64,000 nucleotides of DNA from Oscillospiraceae bacterium (lineage in GTDB: Bacteria > Bacillota > Clostridia > Oscillospirales > Oscillospiraceae): NCBI GenBank assembly GCA_017458065.1, contig JAFTGD010000055.1:22177-86176 (forward strand), given 5' to 3'. Every line of letters begins with the position of its first letter. The first letter of the stretch is position 1. Both the position numbers and the translations under genes were made by a program. The notes beneath the pieces are model-generated. The model did no database searches. It saw nothing but the letters and a program-made list of their open reading frames with translations, and had not been told where the DNA came from. Positions 51,609-59,799 of this stretch are shown one piece after another.

Positions 51609-52238
51609 TCAGAAGCCCAGATTGTCATTGACCAGGATCACATGGATCCTGTCGGCGGGCTTTGAGAAGCGTGTGATCAGGAACTGGCTGCAGATGGTGT
51701 CGGGGGACTTGCAGTTCATGCAGGCGCCGGTCTTGGAACATGGCGTTGAAAGGCCGAAGCGCTGGGCGTTGATGGGCGCCGCGACATTCCGCGCCCGCTT
51801 CATGGCGCCGTCCACATCATTGCAGACCTTGTTCATCCCGACGATCAGCACGACCTTCTTGGGTCCGTAGGCGATGGCGGAGACGCGGTTTGCGTTGCCG
51901 TCGATATTCACGAGAACGCCGTCCTGGGTGATGGCGTTGGAGCTGGCAAGGTAGACGTCGGCCCCATAGGCCTGCAGCATGGCCGCCTGTTTATCCGGGG
52001 CTTCGTTCCGGTCGATGAAGTTGTAGTTGCCCTCCTTCAGGGCTTTGACCAGACCGATCTCAATGACGCTCATGCCGCCGCCCATGGTGGCGGTGCTCCC
52101 CTCGGGGATCAGCGAAAGCGCGATCTGAAGCGCCTCCTCCTTGCTTGCAGCGTAGTAGCCGCTCATGTTGCGGGACTGCAGCCCCTTGATGACGGTCTGC
52201 GCCAGCAGCTCGTTGCGTTTTACAATGTTTGCATCCAT
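51609..52238 (-). CDS. LUD domain protein (LutC/YkgG-like)
   Basis: A 209-residue cytosolic protein of the LUD (DUF162) family, related to LutC of lactate utilisation. It has STATMGGGMSVIEIGLVKAL and LIVGMNKVCNDVDGAMKRAR. The C-terminal CSKTGACMNCKSPDTIC cysteine cluster is common in the clostridial subgroup and may bind metal or an Fe-S cluster. There are no LutA or LutB neighbours, so it acts alone or with distant partners. Confidence 0.88.
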   Translation of the reverse strand: MDANIVKRNELLAQTVIKGLQSRNMSGYYAASKEEALQIALSLIPEGSTATMGGGMSVIEIGLVKALKEGNYNFIDRNEAPDKQAAMLQAYGADVYLASSNAITQDGVLVNIDGNANRVSAIAYGPKKVVLIVGMNKVCNDVDGAMKRARNVAAPINAQRFGLSTPCSKTGACMNCKSPDTICSQFLITRFSKPADRIHVILVNDNLGF

Positions 52239-52448
52239 GTGTCATTCTCCTTTTTTATCCGGGTATCGTGCTGGAAAAACGGTTCGGGTTTATTATAGCA
52301 AAGATTGTTCCCCTGCGAAAGTCCCAAATAAGCAAAAACCATCCTGAAACTCCGGCTCCGCCGCGGCCACTCCTGCTTGACAATTTCGGCAGGGACGAAT
52401 AAACTGGCTTCCGTAGGGAATTCATCGTCGCAGGGGAGCGTGAGAAGC

Positions 52449-52757
52449 ATGAGGACAGACGAGCACCTGATTTATGAAATTCTGTCCGTTGTGGAGGAGA
52501 TCCCTTATGGGCATGTCGCCTCCTACGGGCAGATCGCCAGGCTGATCGGCCGGGAGCGCAACTCCCGTCTGGTCGGAAAGGTGCTCAGCATGTCGGAGCT
52601 CTACGGCGAGTACCCCTGTCATCGGGTGGTGAACCACGCCGGGCGGCTCGCGCCGCACTTCTACGATCAGGGAGCGCGGCTGCGGGAGGAGGGCGTCGAG
52701 CTGCTCCCGAACGGCCGCGTCGACATGAAGAAGTACCAATGGAAACCGGAAGAATGA
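52449..52757 (+). CDS. MGMT-like alkyltransferase domain protein
   Basis: A 102-residue protein equal to the DNA-binding domain of O6-alkylguanine-DNA alkyltransferase: IPYGHVASYGQIARLIG holds the recognition helix region and YPCHRVVNHAGRL the active-site PCHRV. ATL proteins of this length have Trp in place of Cys, but here Cys is kept, so it could still take up an alkyl group. The N-terminal domain of full MGMT is absent. ATG 52449 is where homology begins. Confidence 0.88.
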   Translation: MRTDEHLIYEILSVVEEIPYGHVASYGQIARLIGRERNSRLVGKVLSMSELYGEYPCHRVVNHAGRLAPHFYDQGARLREEGVELLPNGRVDMKKYQWKPEE

Positions 52758-52808
52758 GCAAAAGCCCTGTGTCCGCCCCAAAGAAGGGATCGGAACAGGG
52801 CCTTTTGC
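52758..52808. terminator. Terminator after the MGMT-like gene
   Basis: GCAAAAGCCCTGT pairs with ACAGGGCCTTTTGC with one bulged base, around a 24-nt loop. It separates convergent genes and has A/U-rich arms. Confidence 0.6.
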
Positions 52809-52834
52809 TGTCCTGCCGCTGTCGCGCAGCGGTC

Positions 52835-53029
52835 TTATTCCTCGTCCAGGTCGCCCAATTCGCCGCTGAGGGCCGCTTTGACCATCTCAGCGAGGTCGGC
52901 ATATTCGCCGTGCAGGGCTTTGTACTTGCGGAAGACCTTTTGCACATAGGCCTGCTTGACCACGCCGTATTCCCCGGTGAGGGCGCAGAAGAGTTCCTTG
53001 GTGTTCATCTCGGAAATTGGTCTGTCCAT
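52835..53029 (-). CDS. Small protein downstream of the SufB-like gene
   Basis: A 64-residue cytosolic protein, mostly helical: MNTKELFCALTGEYGVVKQA then VQKVFRKYKALHGEYADLAE, with an acidic end GDLDEE. It starts 25 bp after the SufB-like stop behind AGGAGG, so it belongs to the operon. I do not recognise a named family. One Cys is present (F-C-A). A role as a helper of cluster assembly is only a guess from position. Confidence 0.65.
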   Translation of the reverse strand: MDRPISEMNTKELFCALTGEYGVVKQAYVQKVFRKYKALHGEYADLAEMVKAALSGELGDLDEE

Positions 53030-53053
53030 GTTCTTTCCTCCTGATCGGTCGTT

Positions 53054-53980
53054 TTAGCGCAGGAAGCCGTTGATGATCTGTTCCTCGGCCTGCTGCTCGG
53101 TAAGGCCGAGGGTCATGAGCTTCACAAGCTGGTCTCCGGCGATCTTGCCGATGGCGGCCTCGTGCACCAGCATGGCGTCCACATTGTTGGCCTCCAGCGA
53201 GGGGATGGCCAGGATGCGGCCGTTGTCCATGATGATGGAGTCGCACTCCGTGTGGCCGCTGCAGGGGGCATTGCCGGTAATACGGGCGTTGAAGGTCTGG
53301 CTGGAGTCGTCCCTCGCGACGGAGCGGGAGACCACGTCCGCCGTGGCATTGGCCCCGTTCAGATTCACCTGATACCCGCTGACGGCGTTCTGGTTCCCGT
53401 GGGTCATGAGGCGCTCTTTGACGACGAGGCGGGCGTCCGCCTTGAGTTCGGCGATCGTCTGGCGGTCAGTGGAATCGACGCCCTTGATCTGCTCCATCTC
53501 CATCTCCATGGAGCTGCCCTCTTCCATATAGACCTCGGTCACCGGGTTCAGGATCCGCTGGCCCTTGCCGTCGCCGGAGCCGTAGTGCTTCTCGACATAT
53601 TTGACCTTGGCGTTCCTGCCGACATAAAAGCGGTGGATGCCGTCGTGCTCGGAATCCCGGACGCCGCAGTTGTCGATGCCGCAACCGGCCACGATGACGA
53701 CGTCGCTGTCCTCGCCGACATAGAAGTCGTTATAGACCGTCTCCTTAATGCCGCTCTGGGAGAGCACGACCGGGATGTGGACGCTCTCGTTCTTTGTCCC
53801 GGGCTTGATATGGATATCAATGCCGCTGCCGTCGGGCTTGGAGACGATGTCAATGTTGGCGGTGGTGTTGCGCCCGACGAGCTGGCTGTTGGCGCGGAAG
53901 TTATACGCCCCTTCGGGGACAGAATGGAGATCGGCAATCTCTTCGATCAGACGTTTCTGGATGGCGTCAAGTTTAACCAT
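53054..53980 (-). CDS. SufB/SufD-like Fe-S scaffold subunit
   Basis: A 308-residue protein with the SufBD beta-helix core but without the long N-terminal part of SufB (usually 420-480). It contains GCGIDNCGVRDSEHDGIHRF, the PCSGHTECDSIIMD block with the conserved Cys, and EANNVDAMLVHEAAIGKIAG near the end, where SufB or SufD has its conserved His/Glu. Paired with SufC and without SufD, SufS or SufU, it fits the two-gene minimal SUF-type system reported in archaea and anaerobes. It probably builds Fe-S clusters for this ferredoxin-rich metabolism. Confidence 0.88.
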   Translation of the reverse strand: MVKLDAIQKRLIEEIADLHSVPEGAYNFRANSQLVGRNTTANIDIVSKPDGSGIDIHIKPGTKNESVHIPVVLSQSGIKETVYNDFYVGEDSDVVIVAGCGIDNCGVRDSEHDGIHRFYVGRNAKVKYVEKHYGSGDGKGQRILNPVTEVYMEEGSSMEMEMEQIKGVDSTDRQTIAELKADARLVVKERLMTHGNQNAVSGYQVNLNGANATADVVSRSVARDDSSQTFNARITGNAPCSGHTECDSIIMDNGRILAIPSLEANNVDAMLVHEAAIGKIAGDQLVKLMTLGLTEQQAEEQIINGFLR

Positions 53981-53995
53981 GGCTTCTTCCTCCCC

Positions 53996-54715
53996 TCACT
54001 GCAGCTTCTCGCAGACGCTGTTTTGGCCGACGAGCCCCGGCATGATCTCCTCCGGAGTCCCGTGCTTCCGGATGCTTCCGCCGGAAAGGAGAAGAATTTC
54101 ATCGGCGATGTTCAGGATGCGCTCCTGGTGGGAGATGATGACAATAGAGCTGTCCCGGATCTCCCGGCGCATCTTCTCAAAGATGCGGATCAGGTTCTGA
54201 AAACTCCAGAGGTCGATGCCGGCCTCCGGCTCGTCAAAGACCGAGAGCCTCGTGTGTCTTGCGAGCAGGGTCGCGATCTCGATACGCTTCAGCTCGCCGC
54301 CGGAGAGGGAGGAGTTGATCTCGCGGTCGATATAATCTCTTGCGCAGAGGCCGACCTCCGAGAGATACTCGCAGGCGGCGGAAATCGAAAGATTTTTCCC
54401 TGCCGCGAGGCGAAGCAGATCCTTGACCCGGATGCCTTTAAAGCGGACCGGCTGCTGGAACGCAAAGCTGATCCCCTGTTTGGCGCGTTCGGTGATGTCC
54501 AGATCGGTGATGTCTTTCCCGTCAAAGAGGATGCTGCCGGACGTGGGTTTCTCAATGCCCATGATGAGGCGGGCCAGGGTGGATTTACCGCTTCCGTTGG
54601 GGCCGGTGATGACGACAAACTTCCCGTTGTCGATGGCCAAATTCAGATCGTGAAGGATCTCCTTTTGTTTTCCGTCTTCTTCTACTGCAAAGCTCAGATT
54701 CCTGATCTCAAGCAT
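53996..54715 (-). CDS. sufC: SufC ATPase
   Basis: A 239-residue ABC-type ATPase, soluble. Walker A is GPNGSGKSTLARLIMG, the signature LSGGELKRIEIA is SufC-like, and Walker B is LSVFDEPEAGIDLWSF. It ends 15 bp before the SufB-like gene, with which it forms the scaffold complex. The upstream gene is tdk, 33 bp away, so transcription may come from udk. Confidence 0.93.
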   Translation of the reverse strand: MLEIRNLSFAVEEDGKQKEILHDLNLAIDNGKFVVITGPNGSGKSTLARLIMGIEKPTSGSILFDGKDITDLDITERAKQGISFAFQQPVRFKGIRVKDLLRLAAGKNLSISAACEYLSEVGLCARDYIDREINSSLSGGELKRIEIATLLARHTRLSVFDEPEAGIDLWSFQNLIRIFEKMRREIRDSSIVIISHQERILNIADEILLLSGGSIRKHGTPEEIMPGLVGQNSVCEKLQ

Positions 54716-54748
54716 AACTTCCTGTTTCTGCTCCTTATCATCTTATAT

Positions 54749-55333
54749 TTATTTGGCCGCGTTCTGCTCGCGGATTTTCCGTTTCCAGCACTGGTGGCAC
54801 ATGGCGACGTAACTGTCGTTGCCGCCGAGGAAGACCTGATCGCCCTCTGTGATGATCCGACCGCTCCCGTCGATGCGGGCGTTGACCGTGGCCTTGCGCC
54901 CACAGGCGCATACCGTCTTGATCTCGGTCAGGGAATCGGCCAGCTCCATCAGGCGCTGCGCGCCGGGGAAGAAGTGGGTCAGAAAGTCCGTCCGCAGGCC
55001 GAAGCATAGCACCGGCAGATCGTCCTCATCCACCAGGGTGCGCAGGTCGTCGATCTGCGCCGGGGTGAAGAACTGCGCCTCGTCGGCAATGATCACATCG
55101 TGCTTGCCCGCCCTGCGGTAGGCGTCCACAATGCTCTGGTCCGGCGTGATGATCTGCGCGTGGGCTTCCAGCCCGATCCGGCTTTTGATCAGGTCCGCGC
55201 CGTCCCGGGTGTCGACGCTGGGCTTGATGAGCCAGACCGTCATGCCCAGCTCCTCGTAGTTGAACTTGGTGATCAGCGCCTGGGCGGTCTTGGACGAGCC
55301 CATAGCTCCGTATTTGAAGTAAAGCTTTGCCAT
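54749..55333 (-). CDS. tdk: Thymidine kinase
   Basis: A 194-residue type II thymidine kinase of the salvage pathway. The P-loop is GAMGSSKTAQALI, DVIIADEAQFF has the catalytic Glu, and two CXXC pairs (CACG and CHQC) bind the structural zinc. Length is standard. It follows udk by 13 bp and precedes sufC, so nucleoside salvage and Fe-S assembly are cotranscribed here. Confidence 0.95.
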   Translation of the reverse strand: MAKLYFKYGAMGSSKTAQALITKFNYEELGMTVWLIKPSVDTRDGADLIKSRIGLEAHAQIITPDQSIVDAYRRAGKHDVIIADEAQFFTPAQIDDLRTLVDEDDLPVLCFGLRTDFLTHFFPGAQRLMELADSLTEIKTVCACGRKATVNARIDGSGRIITEGDQVFLGGNDSYVAMCHQCWKRKIREQNAAK

Positions 55334-55346
55334 CCCGTGCCTCCTT

Positions 55347-55964
55347 TTACTGCTCCAGATGCGCCCGGACCCGCTCCATGATCATGTCCAGCGCAACGAG
55401 GTTGTGCCCGCCTTCCGGAATGATGATGTCGGCCCGGCGCTTGGAGGGCTCCACAAACTGCTCGTGCATGGGCTTGACCGTGCTCAGATACTGATTGACA
55501 ACACTGTCCAGGCTGCGGCCGCGGTCGCGCACGTCGCGCACGATGCGACGCAGGATCCGCACGTCGGCGTCGGCGTCGACAAAGAGCTTGATGTCCATCT
55601 CATCACAGAGCTCCTGACTGGCAAAGATCAGGATGCCCTCGACCAGAATGACCTTGGCCGGGCGGATCAGCTTGGTCTGCTCCAGCCGGTCGTGGATCGC
55701 GTAGTCATAGAGCGGCATGTGGATCGCTTTTCCGGCTTTCAGTGTCCGCAGGTCCTTCAGGAACAGCTCCGTGTCGAAAGCGTCGGGGTGGTCATAGTTG
55801 ATCTTCGCCCGTTCCTCAAACGGCGTGTTGTGCCGCGCCTTGTAGTAGTTGTCATAGGAGATCATGCAGACATCGCTGCCGAAGCGCTGCATGAGCCGTC
55901 TGGTGATGGTGGTCTTGCCGCTGCCGGTCCCGCCGGCAATGCCGATAACCATGACTTTCTGCAT
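55347..55964 (-). CDS. udk: Uridine kinase
   Basis: A 205-residue enzyme phosphorylating uridine and cytidine. The P-loop is GIAGGTGSGKTTITRRLM; YDNYYKARHNTPFEERAKIN and NYDHPDAFDTELFLKDL are the family blocks; DADADVRILRRIVRDVRDRG is the lid region. It is the first gene of the udk-tdk-sufC unit, starting after GGAGG. Length and motifs are normal. Confidence 0.95.
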   Translation of the reverse strand: MQKVMVIGIAGGTGSGKTTITRRLMQRFGSDVCMISYDNYYKARHNTPFEERAKINYDHPDAFDTELFLKDLRTLKAGKAIHMPLYDYAIHDRLEQTKLIRPAKVILVEGILIFASQELCDEMDIKLFVDADADVRILRRIVRDVRDRGRSLDSVVNQYLSTVKPMHEQFVEPSKRRADIIIPEGGHNLVALDMIMERVRAHLEQ

Positions 55965-56151
55965 CCCGTTTCCTCCGTCCTTGCTCTTTTTTTCAGCCCT
56001 ATCATAACATAGAACGGTCGGGCTTTCAATCGCTTTCCCGAAAGCTTTCTTGAAAGAAAAAAACGGACGGAGAGCTCAGGGAACCTCTCCCCAAGCCTCC
56101 GTATCGAAGCCGGTTTTTCCGTTTTCTGTCCTTTTTTCCGGACTTTCTCAG

Positions 56152-56190
56152 CAGAAAAGAGACTACCAAAAGCTGATAGCCTCTTTTCTG
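56152..56190 (-). terminator. Terminator of the fermentation operon
   Basis: CAGAAAAGAG (56152-56161) pairs with CTCTTTTCTG (56181-56190); it lies 15 bp after the stop at 56205. Read on the minus strand it ends in TCTCTTTTCTG. Confidence 0.7.
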
Positions 56191-56204
56191 TGCTGTATCT
56201 ATTC

Positions 56205-57407
56205 TCACAGACCCTTCTGTGTCGTATTTCTGCGGAACATCATCACCCATACAACTCCCGCTGAAACCGCAAGGAACAAGACCATCAGGAACGTGGACTG
56301 GTACTTTCCGCCGGAGTATTCTATCATTTTGCTGGAAATCAGCGGTCCGATCAGAGAAGAAGGAATCATGGTAAGATTCACAATTCCAAAGTTCACCGAA
56401 TAATACTTTTCACCATATGTTTCTCTCACCAGGGCTGAAGCGATTGTCGGATCTCCACCGTATCCGCAGCCTGCCAAAGCGAGACCGGCTGTGATCAGTG
56501 CGATGGATGACAATTGATCTCCCAGCAAGAATGCCGCGCCTGAAGCCAGAAACAGCCCGGAATTCAAAAGCATTGCTTTCTTTCCGTTAAACCGATCGTA
56601 AAACAAGCCAAGCAGAACTCGGCCGAAGCCGTTAAAAACGGAAACAATCAGTCCAAGAACTTCAGCCCCGCCATACGCAGAAACAATAGCGGCAGAGCTG
56701 TTCACCACCAGCAGGCCAACAGAACCCAGAATGACAAGCCAGAGCATCATTTTCCAGAAGAATGATTCCCGCAGCATTTCAGATGTGGTTTTACCCTGCT
56801 TCGTCAACGAATATGTGCCCGATTGTGTTACCGGCCGTTTTGCGACAAGCCGGATGCCGGCCAGCACCAGCAGCGGCATGACGGTTCCAAGAACGCCGAA
56901 CACCTTACCCAAACCCATGGTACGGATCAGGAATGTAGCAGCGCTCCCAAACAGCATTCCTCCGATGCCAAACCCCATCAGCAGGATACCGGAGGCGATT
57001 CCGCCCTGCTCCGGAAACCATTCCAGCAGAGAACTCAGAAGTGCGTTATATGCCAGGCCGACACCCGCACCGCAGAAACCGCCATACGCGATATACAGCA
57101 GGATTAAGGAGAAATCCGGCTTTTGGGGATCCATAAACGCCGCGCCCCAGAATCCGGCAGCCAGCAGGAGCGCAGATACCAGCAGGATGGGCGCGGGACC
57201 TGTCTTCTGAAAAACCTTCCCGGAGAGCAGCCCGCTCAGGCAAAAAGACATCATAGAAATCGTGAACGTCAGAGAGATTTGAGAATAACTCCAGTCAGGA
57301 AACGCCGTGCTGATCGGTTTGCGAAAAATAGACCATGCGTAAATCAAGCCTAATGCCATAAAGATAACGGCGCCGCCCGCCAGTTTCAGCCATCGGTTTT
57401 CTTTCAT
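56205..57407 (-). CDS. MFS transporter of the OFA (oxalate/formate antiporter) type
   Basis: A 400-residue membrane protein with about 12 TM helices. The start FMALGLIYAWSIFRKPISTA and FCGAGVGLAYNALLSSLLEW are typical of OFA antiporters for monocarboxylates. ATG 57407 follows GGGAGAG by 10 nt; an upstream in-frame start would add 12 residues. It closes the operon of AGCS, RidA, Por and CoA-transferase. Exporting a fermentation acid in exchange for a substrate would suit that place, but the ligand is not known. A hairpin upstream may lower its expression. Confidence 0.88.
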   Translation of the reverse strand: MKENRWLKLAGGAVIFMALGLIYAWSIFRKPISTAFPDWSYSQISLTFTISMMSFCLSGLLSGKVFQKTGPAPILLVSALLLAAGFWGAAFMDPQKPDFSLILLYIAYGGFCGAGVGLAYNALLSSLLEWFPEQGGIASGILLMGFGIGGMLFGSAATFLIRTMGLGKVFGVLGTVMPLLVLAGIRLVAKRPVTQSGTYSLTKQGKTTSEMLRESFFWKMMLWLVILGSVGLLVVNSSAAIVSAYGGAEVLGLIVSVFNGFGRVLLGLFYDRFNGKKAMLLNSGLFLASGAAFLLGDQLSSIALITAGLALAGCGYGGDPTIASALVRETYGEKYYSVNFGIVNLTMIPSSLIGPLISSKMIEYSGGKYQSTFLMVLFLAVSAGVVWVMMFRRNTTQKGL

Positions 57408-57429
57408 TGCTTGTTCTCTCCCTTCTATG

Positions 57430-57483
57430 AAAAGGCGCCCCAACGCGCCCGACTCCCTTGTGGCTTGTTGGGGTGCTCTTTTT
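57430..57483 (-). terminator. Partial terminator between CoA-transferase and OFA genes
   Basis: On the minus strand an imperfect stem of about 15 bp with CCCCAAC and GTTGGGG arms around a 22-nt loop ends in CGCCTTTTC. It sits just before the OFA ribosome site, so it may let only part of the transcripts through. Confidence 0.55.
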
Positions 57484-57546
57484 CAGCTTTTTTCGGTCGT
57501 ATTTCAGGGATCATTCATTGACCACTGGGAACTGTTCCGCACTGTT

Positions 57547-58848
57547 TCAGAGATAGCGGCCGATTTCTTCCGCCTCTCGCAGCAATGTCTCTCTGAAATC
57601 AGGATGCGCAATGGCGATCAGCGCATGCGCTCTCTCGCTCAGGCTTTTCCCCTTCATTTCGGCAATCCCATATTCCGTCACGATATAGTCCGCGATCCCC
57701 CGGCTGGTTGTCACCGCAGCGCCGGGGCTCAACACATTGACGATGCGCGACACTTTTCCGCCGGCAGCCGTGGCAGGCAATGCAATCACCGAGCGGCCGC
57801 CTTTGGAGCGCCAGCTGCCCTCGATAAAATCAACCTGTCCGCCGATACCGGAAAAGTGCTTTGGCCCGATGGTCTCGGCGTTGATCTGACCGGTCAGATC
57901 AATCTGCAGCGCTGAATTCACCGATACCATGTTGGGGTTCTGCCCGATGACCCAGGGGTCATTTACGTAATCAACAGCTCGCATCTCAACGGCCGGGTTA
58001 TGATCGACAAAGTTGAACAGACGCTGCGTTCCCATCAGGAAGGTCGCAACAAATTTTCCCCGGTCGATCCCCTTGTTCTCATTAGTGATGGCGCCGGATT
58101 CATACAGATCAACCACGCCATCTGAAAACATCTCGCTATGGATGCCCAGACCTTTTCGGTTGGTCAGTGCGGAGAGCACAGTATCAGGGATTGCGCCAAT
58201 ACCCAGCTGGAGTGTTGCTCCGTCAGAAATCAGACGGGCGACATTCCCTGCGATTGTTCTCTCTATTTCGCCCACCTTCGGCCGCGGCAGCTGAAACAGA
58301 GGTTCGTCCTCTTCCACAATCCAGGTAACATGATCCAGATGCAGCTTTTCGCCCCCGGTATGCGGCATGTTGCGGTTGACCTGCACAATCACGGTTTTGG
58401 CCGTTTCAGCCGCCGCCTTCGCATAGTCAGCTGTTAAGCCGAAACTGCACCAGCCGTCCTGGTCGGGTGGACTCACCATCAGGAAGACGGCGTCAATGGG
58501 CAGAACTCCGTCGGTAATCAGCCGCGGCACGTCCGAGTACCGAACCGGGATAAAATCCGCGCGATTTTCGTTCACTGCTTTGCGGGTTGCGCCATAGCAA
58601 AACAGGCTCTTATGTCTGAAATGGCCCTGGTATTCCGCCTTTGTGTATTCCGCCTCGCCAAGAGAAGTCATGTGATAGATCTGCACATCCTTCAGCTCGG
58701 GCGCACGGTTTACCAGCGCACGTACCAGCGCGCTTGGCTCGCTGCACGCGCAGTGAAACCAGACCGCGTCACCGGACTGCACGGATTGCACTGCCTTTTC
58801 AGCACTGACAATTTTGGAATGATAATGCTCACGCCAATCTTGCTGCAT
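57547..58848 (-). CDS. Acetyl-CoA hydrolase/CoA-transferase family protein
   Basis: A 433-residue cytosolic enzyme of the 4-hydroxybutyrate/butyryl-CoA:acetate CoA-transferase family. The catalytic Glu, which forms a CoA thioester, lies in GLGIHSEMFSDGVVDL; LQLGIGAIPDTVLSAL and GGRSVIALPATAAGGKVSRI are the CoA-binding blocks. It follows porB by 54 bp. It could move CoA from the acyl-CoA made by Por onto acetate or another acid, releasing the fermentation acid. The acyl chain is not predictable from sequence alone. Confidence 0.9.
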   Translation of the reverse strand: MQQDWREHYHSKIVSAEKAVQSVQSGDAVWFHCACSEPSALVRALVNRAPELKDVQIYHMTSLGEAEYTKAEYQGHFRHKSLFCYGATRKAVNENRADFIPVRYSDVPRLITDGVLPIDAVFLMVSPPDQDGWCSFGLTADYAKAAAETAKTVIVQVNRNMPHTGGEKLHLDHVTWIVEEDEPLFQLPRPKVGEIERTIAGNVARLISDGATLQLGIGAIPDTVLSALTNRKGLGIHSEMFSDGVVDLYESGAITNENKGIDRGKFVATFLMGTQRLFNFVDHNPAVEMRAVDYVNDPWVIGQNPNMVSVNSALQIDLTGQINAETIGPKHFSGIGGQVDFIEGSWRSKGGRSVIALPATAAGGKVSRIVNVLSPGAAVTTSRGIADYIVTEYGIAEMKGKSLSERAHALIAIAHPDFRETLLREAEEIGRYL

Positions 58849-58902
58849 CGCTCTCCTCCTTACCGCTCAGCGGGATTGATTTCTGACCGCATCCGTTTCG
58901 CC

Positions 58903-59799
58903 TTACCACTTCTCGTGAATTCTGACCCATGTGGCGTCTCGCTGCCGCTCAATCTCCCGGATTTCGTCTTCATTCAGATGTTTAAAACGCCCCTGCTTTC
59001 TGATGTAATCACCCACGGGGGTAAATTCTTTGGGATCCTTATTCAGTTTGTATTCTCCGTTTTCGTATTCCGCCAGATACCACAGGCCGCATTCTACCGC
59101 TTCCTTCGCAACGCTGACGGTGGAATCGATGGGTACAGACCAGCCGGTGGGGCAGGGGGCCATGATGTGCAGGAATGAAGTCCCCTGACAGGCCTTTGCC
59201 TTTGCAACCTTGTTGATCAAATCCTGAGGATATCCGACGCTTGCAGTAGCAGCATAGGGAATACCGTGGGCAGTAATAATGTCAAAAAGGTTCTTTTTAT
59301 GCGTCAGCTTTCCATGCTGCACCTTGCCTGCGGGGGATGTGGTTGTCTTTGCGCCGAAGGGTGTCAGCCCGCTTTCCTGGACGCCGGTGTTCATATAGGC
59401 TTCATTGTCATAACAGATGTAGATGATTCTGTCGTTCCGGTCGATCGCGCCTGACAGCGCCTGCAGACCGATATCTGCCGTTCCGCCGTCACCGGCAAAG
59501 CCAACGACCGTGTAGTCCTCCAGTTTTTTTGCTCTGGCGGCCGCTTCGATCCCGGACATGGTCGCTGCCGTGCACGGGAATGCGCTTGCCAGTGCGTTGC
59601 AGCCGAAATTCATGGCCGGATAATAGAACGATACAGCGCTCATGCAGTTTGCCGGAACCACAACAAAGGTGTTGGGGCCGAGTACCTTCATCACCAGACG
59701 CAGGGTCAGGCTGCCGCCGCATCCGGGACAGGCTTTGTGCCCAAAAAAGAGCTCTTCCTCCGGCAGATTGTTCAATGTCATTTTTTTGTTCTCAGCCAT
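58903..59799 (-). CDS. porB: Pyruvate:ferredoxin oxidoreductase beta subunit
   Basis: A 298-residue subunit binding thiamine diphosphate. The site is VGFAGDGGTADIGLQALSGA followed by YICYDNEAYMNTGVQ, and FGHKACPGCGGSLTLRL at the start carries cluster cysteines. It overlaps the alpha gene by 8 bp. With the subunits upstream it forms the four-subunit Por that turns pyruvate, or a branched 2-oxo acid, into acyl-CoA, CO2 and reduced ferredoxin. The 2-oxoisovalerate variant (Vor) cannot be excluded. Confidence 0.9.
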   Translation of the reverse strand: MAENKKMTLNNLPEEELFFGHKACPGCGGSLTLRLVMKVLGPNTFVVVPANCMSAVSFYYPAMNFGCNALASAFPCTAATMSGIEAAARAKKLEDYTVVGFAGDGGTADIGLQALSGAIDRNDRIIYICYDNEAYMNTGVQESGLTPFGAKTTTSPAGKVQHGKLTHKKNLFDIITAHGIPYAATASVGYPQDLINKVAKAKACQGTSFLHIMAPCPTGWSVPIDSTVSVAKEAVECGLWYLAEYENGEYKLNKDPKEFTPVGDYIRKQGRFKHLNEDEIREIERQRDATWVRIHEKW

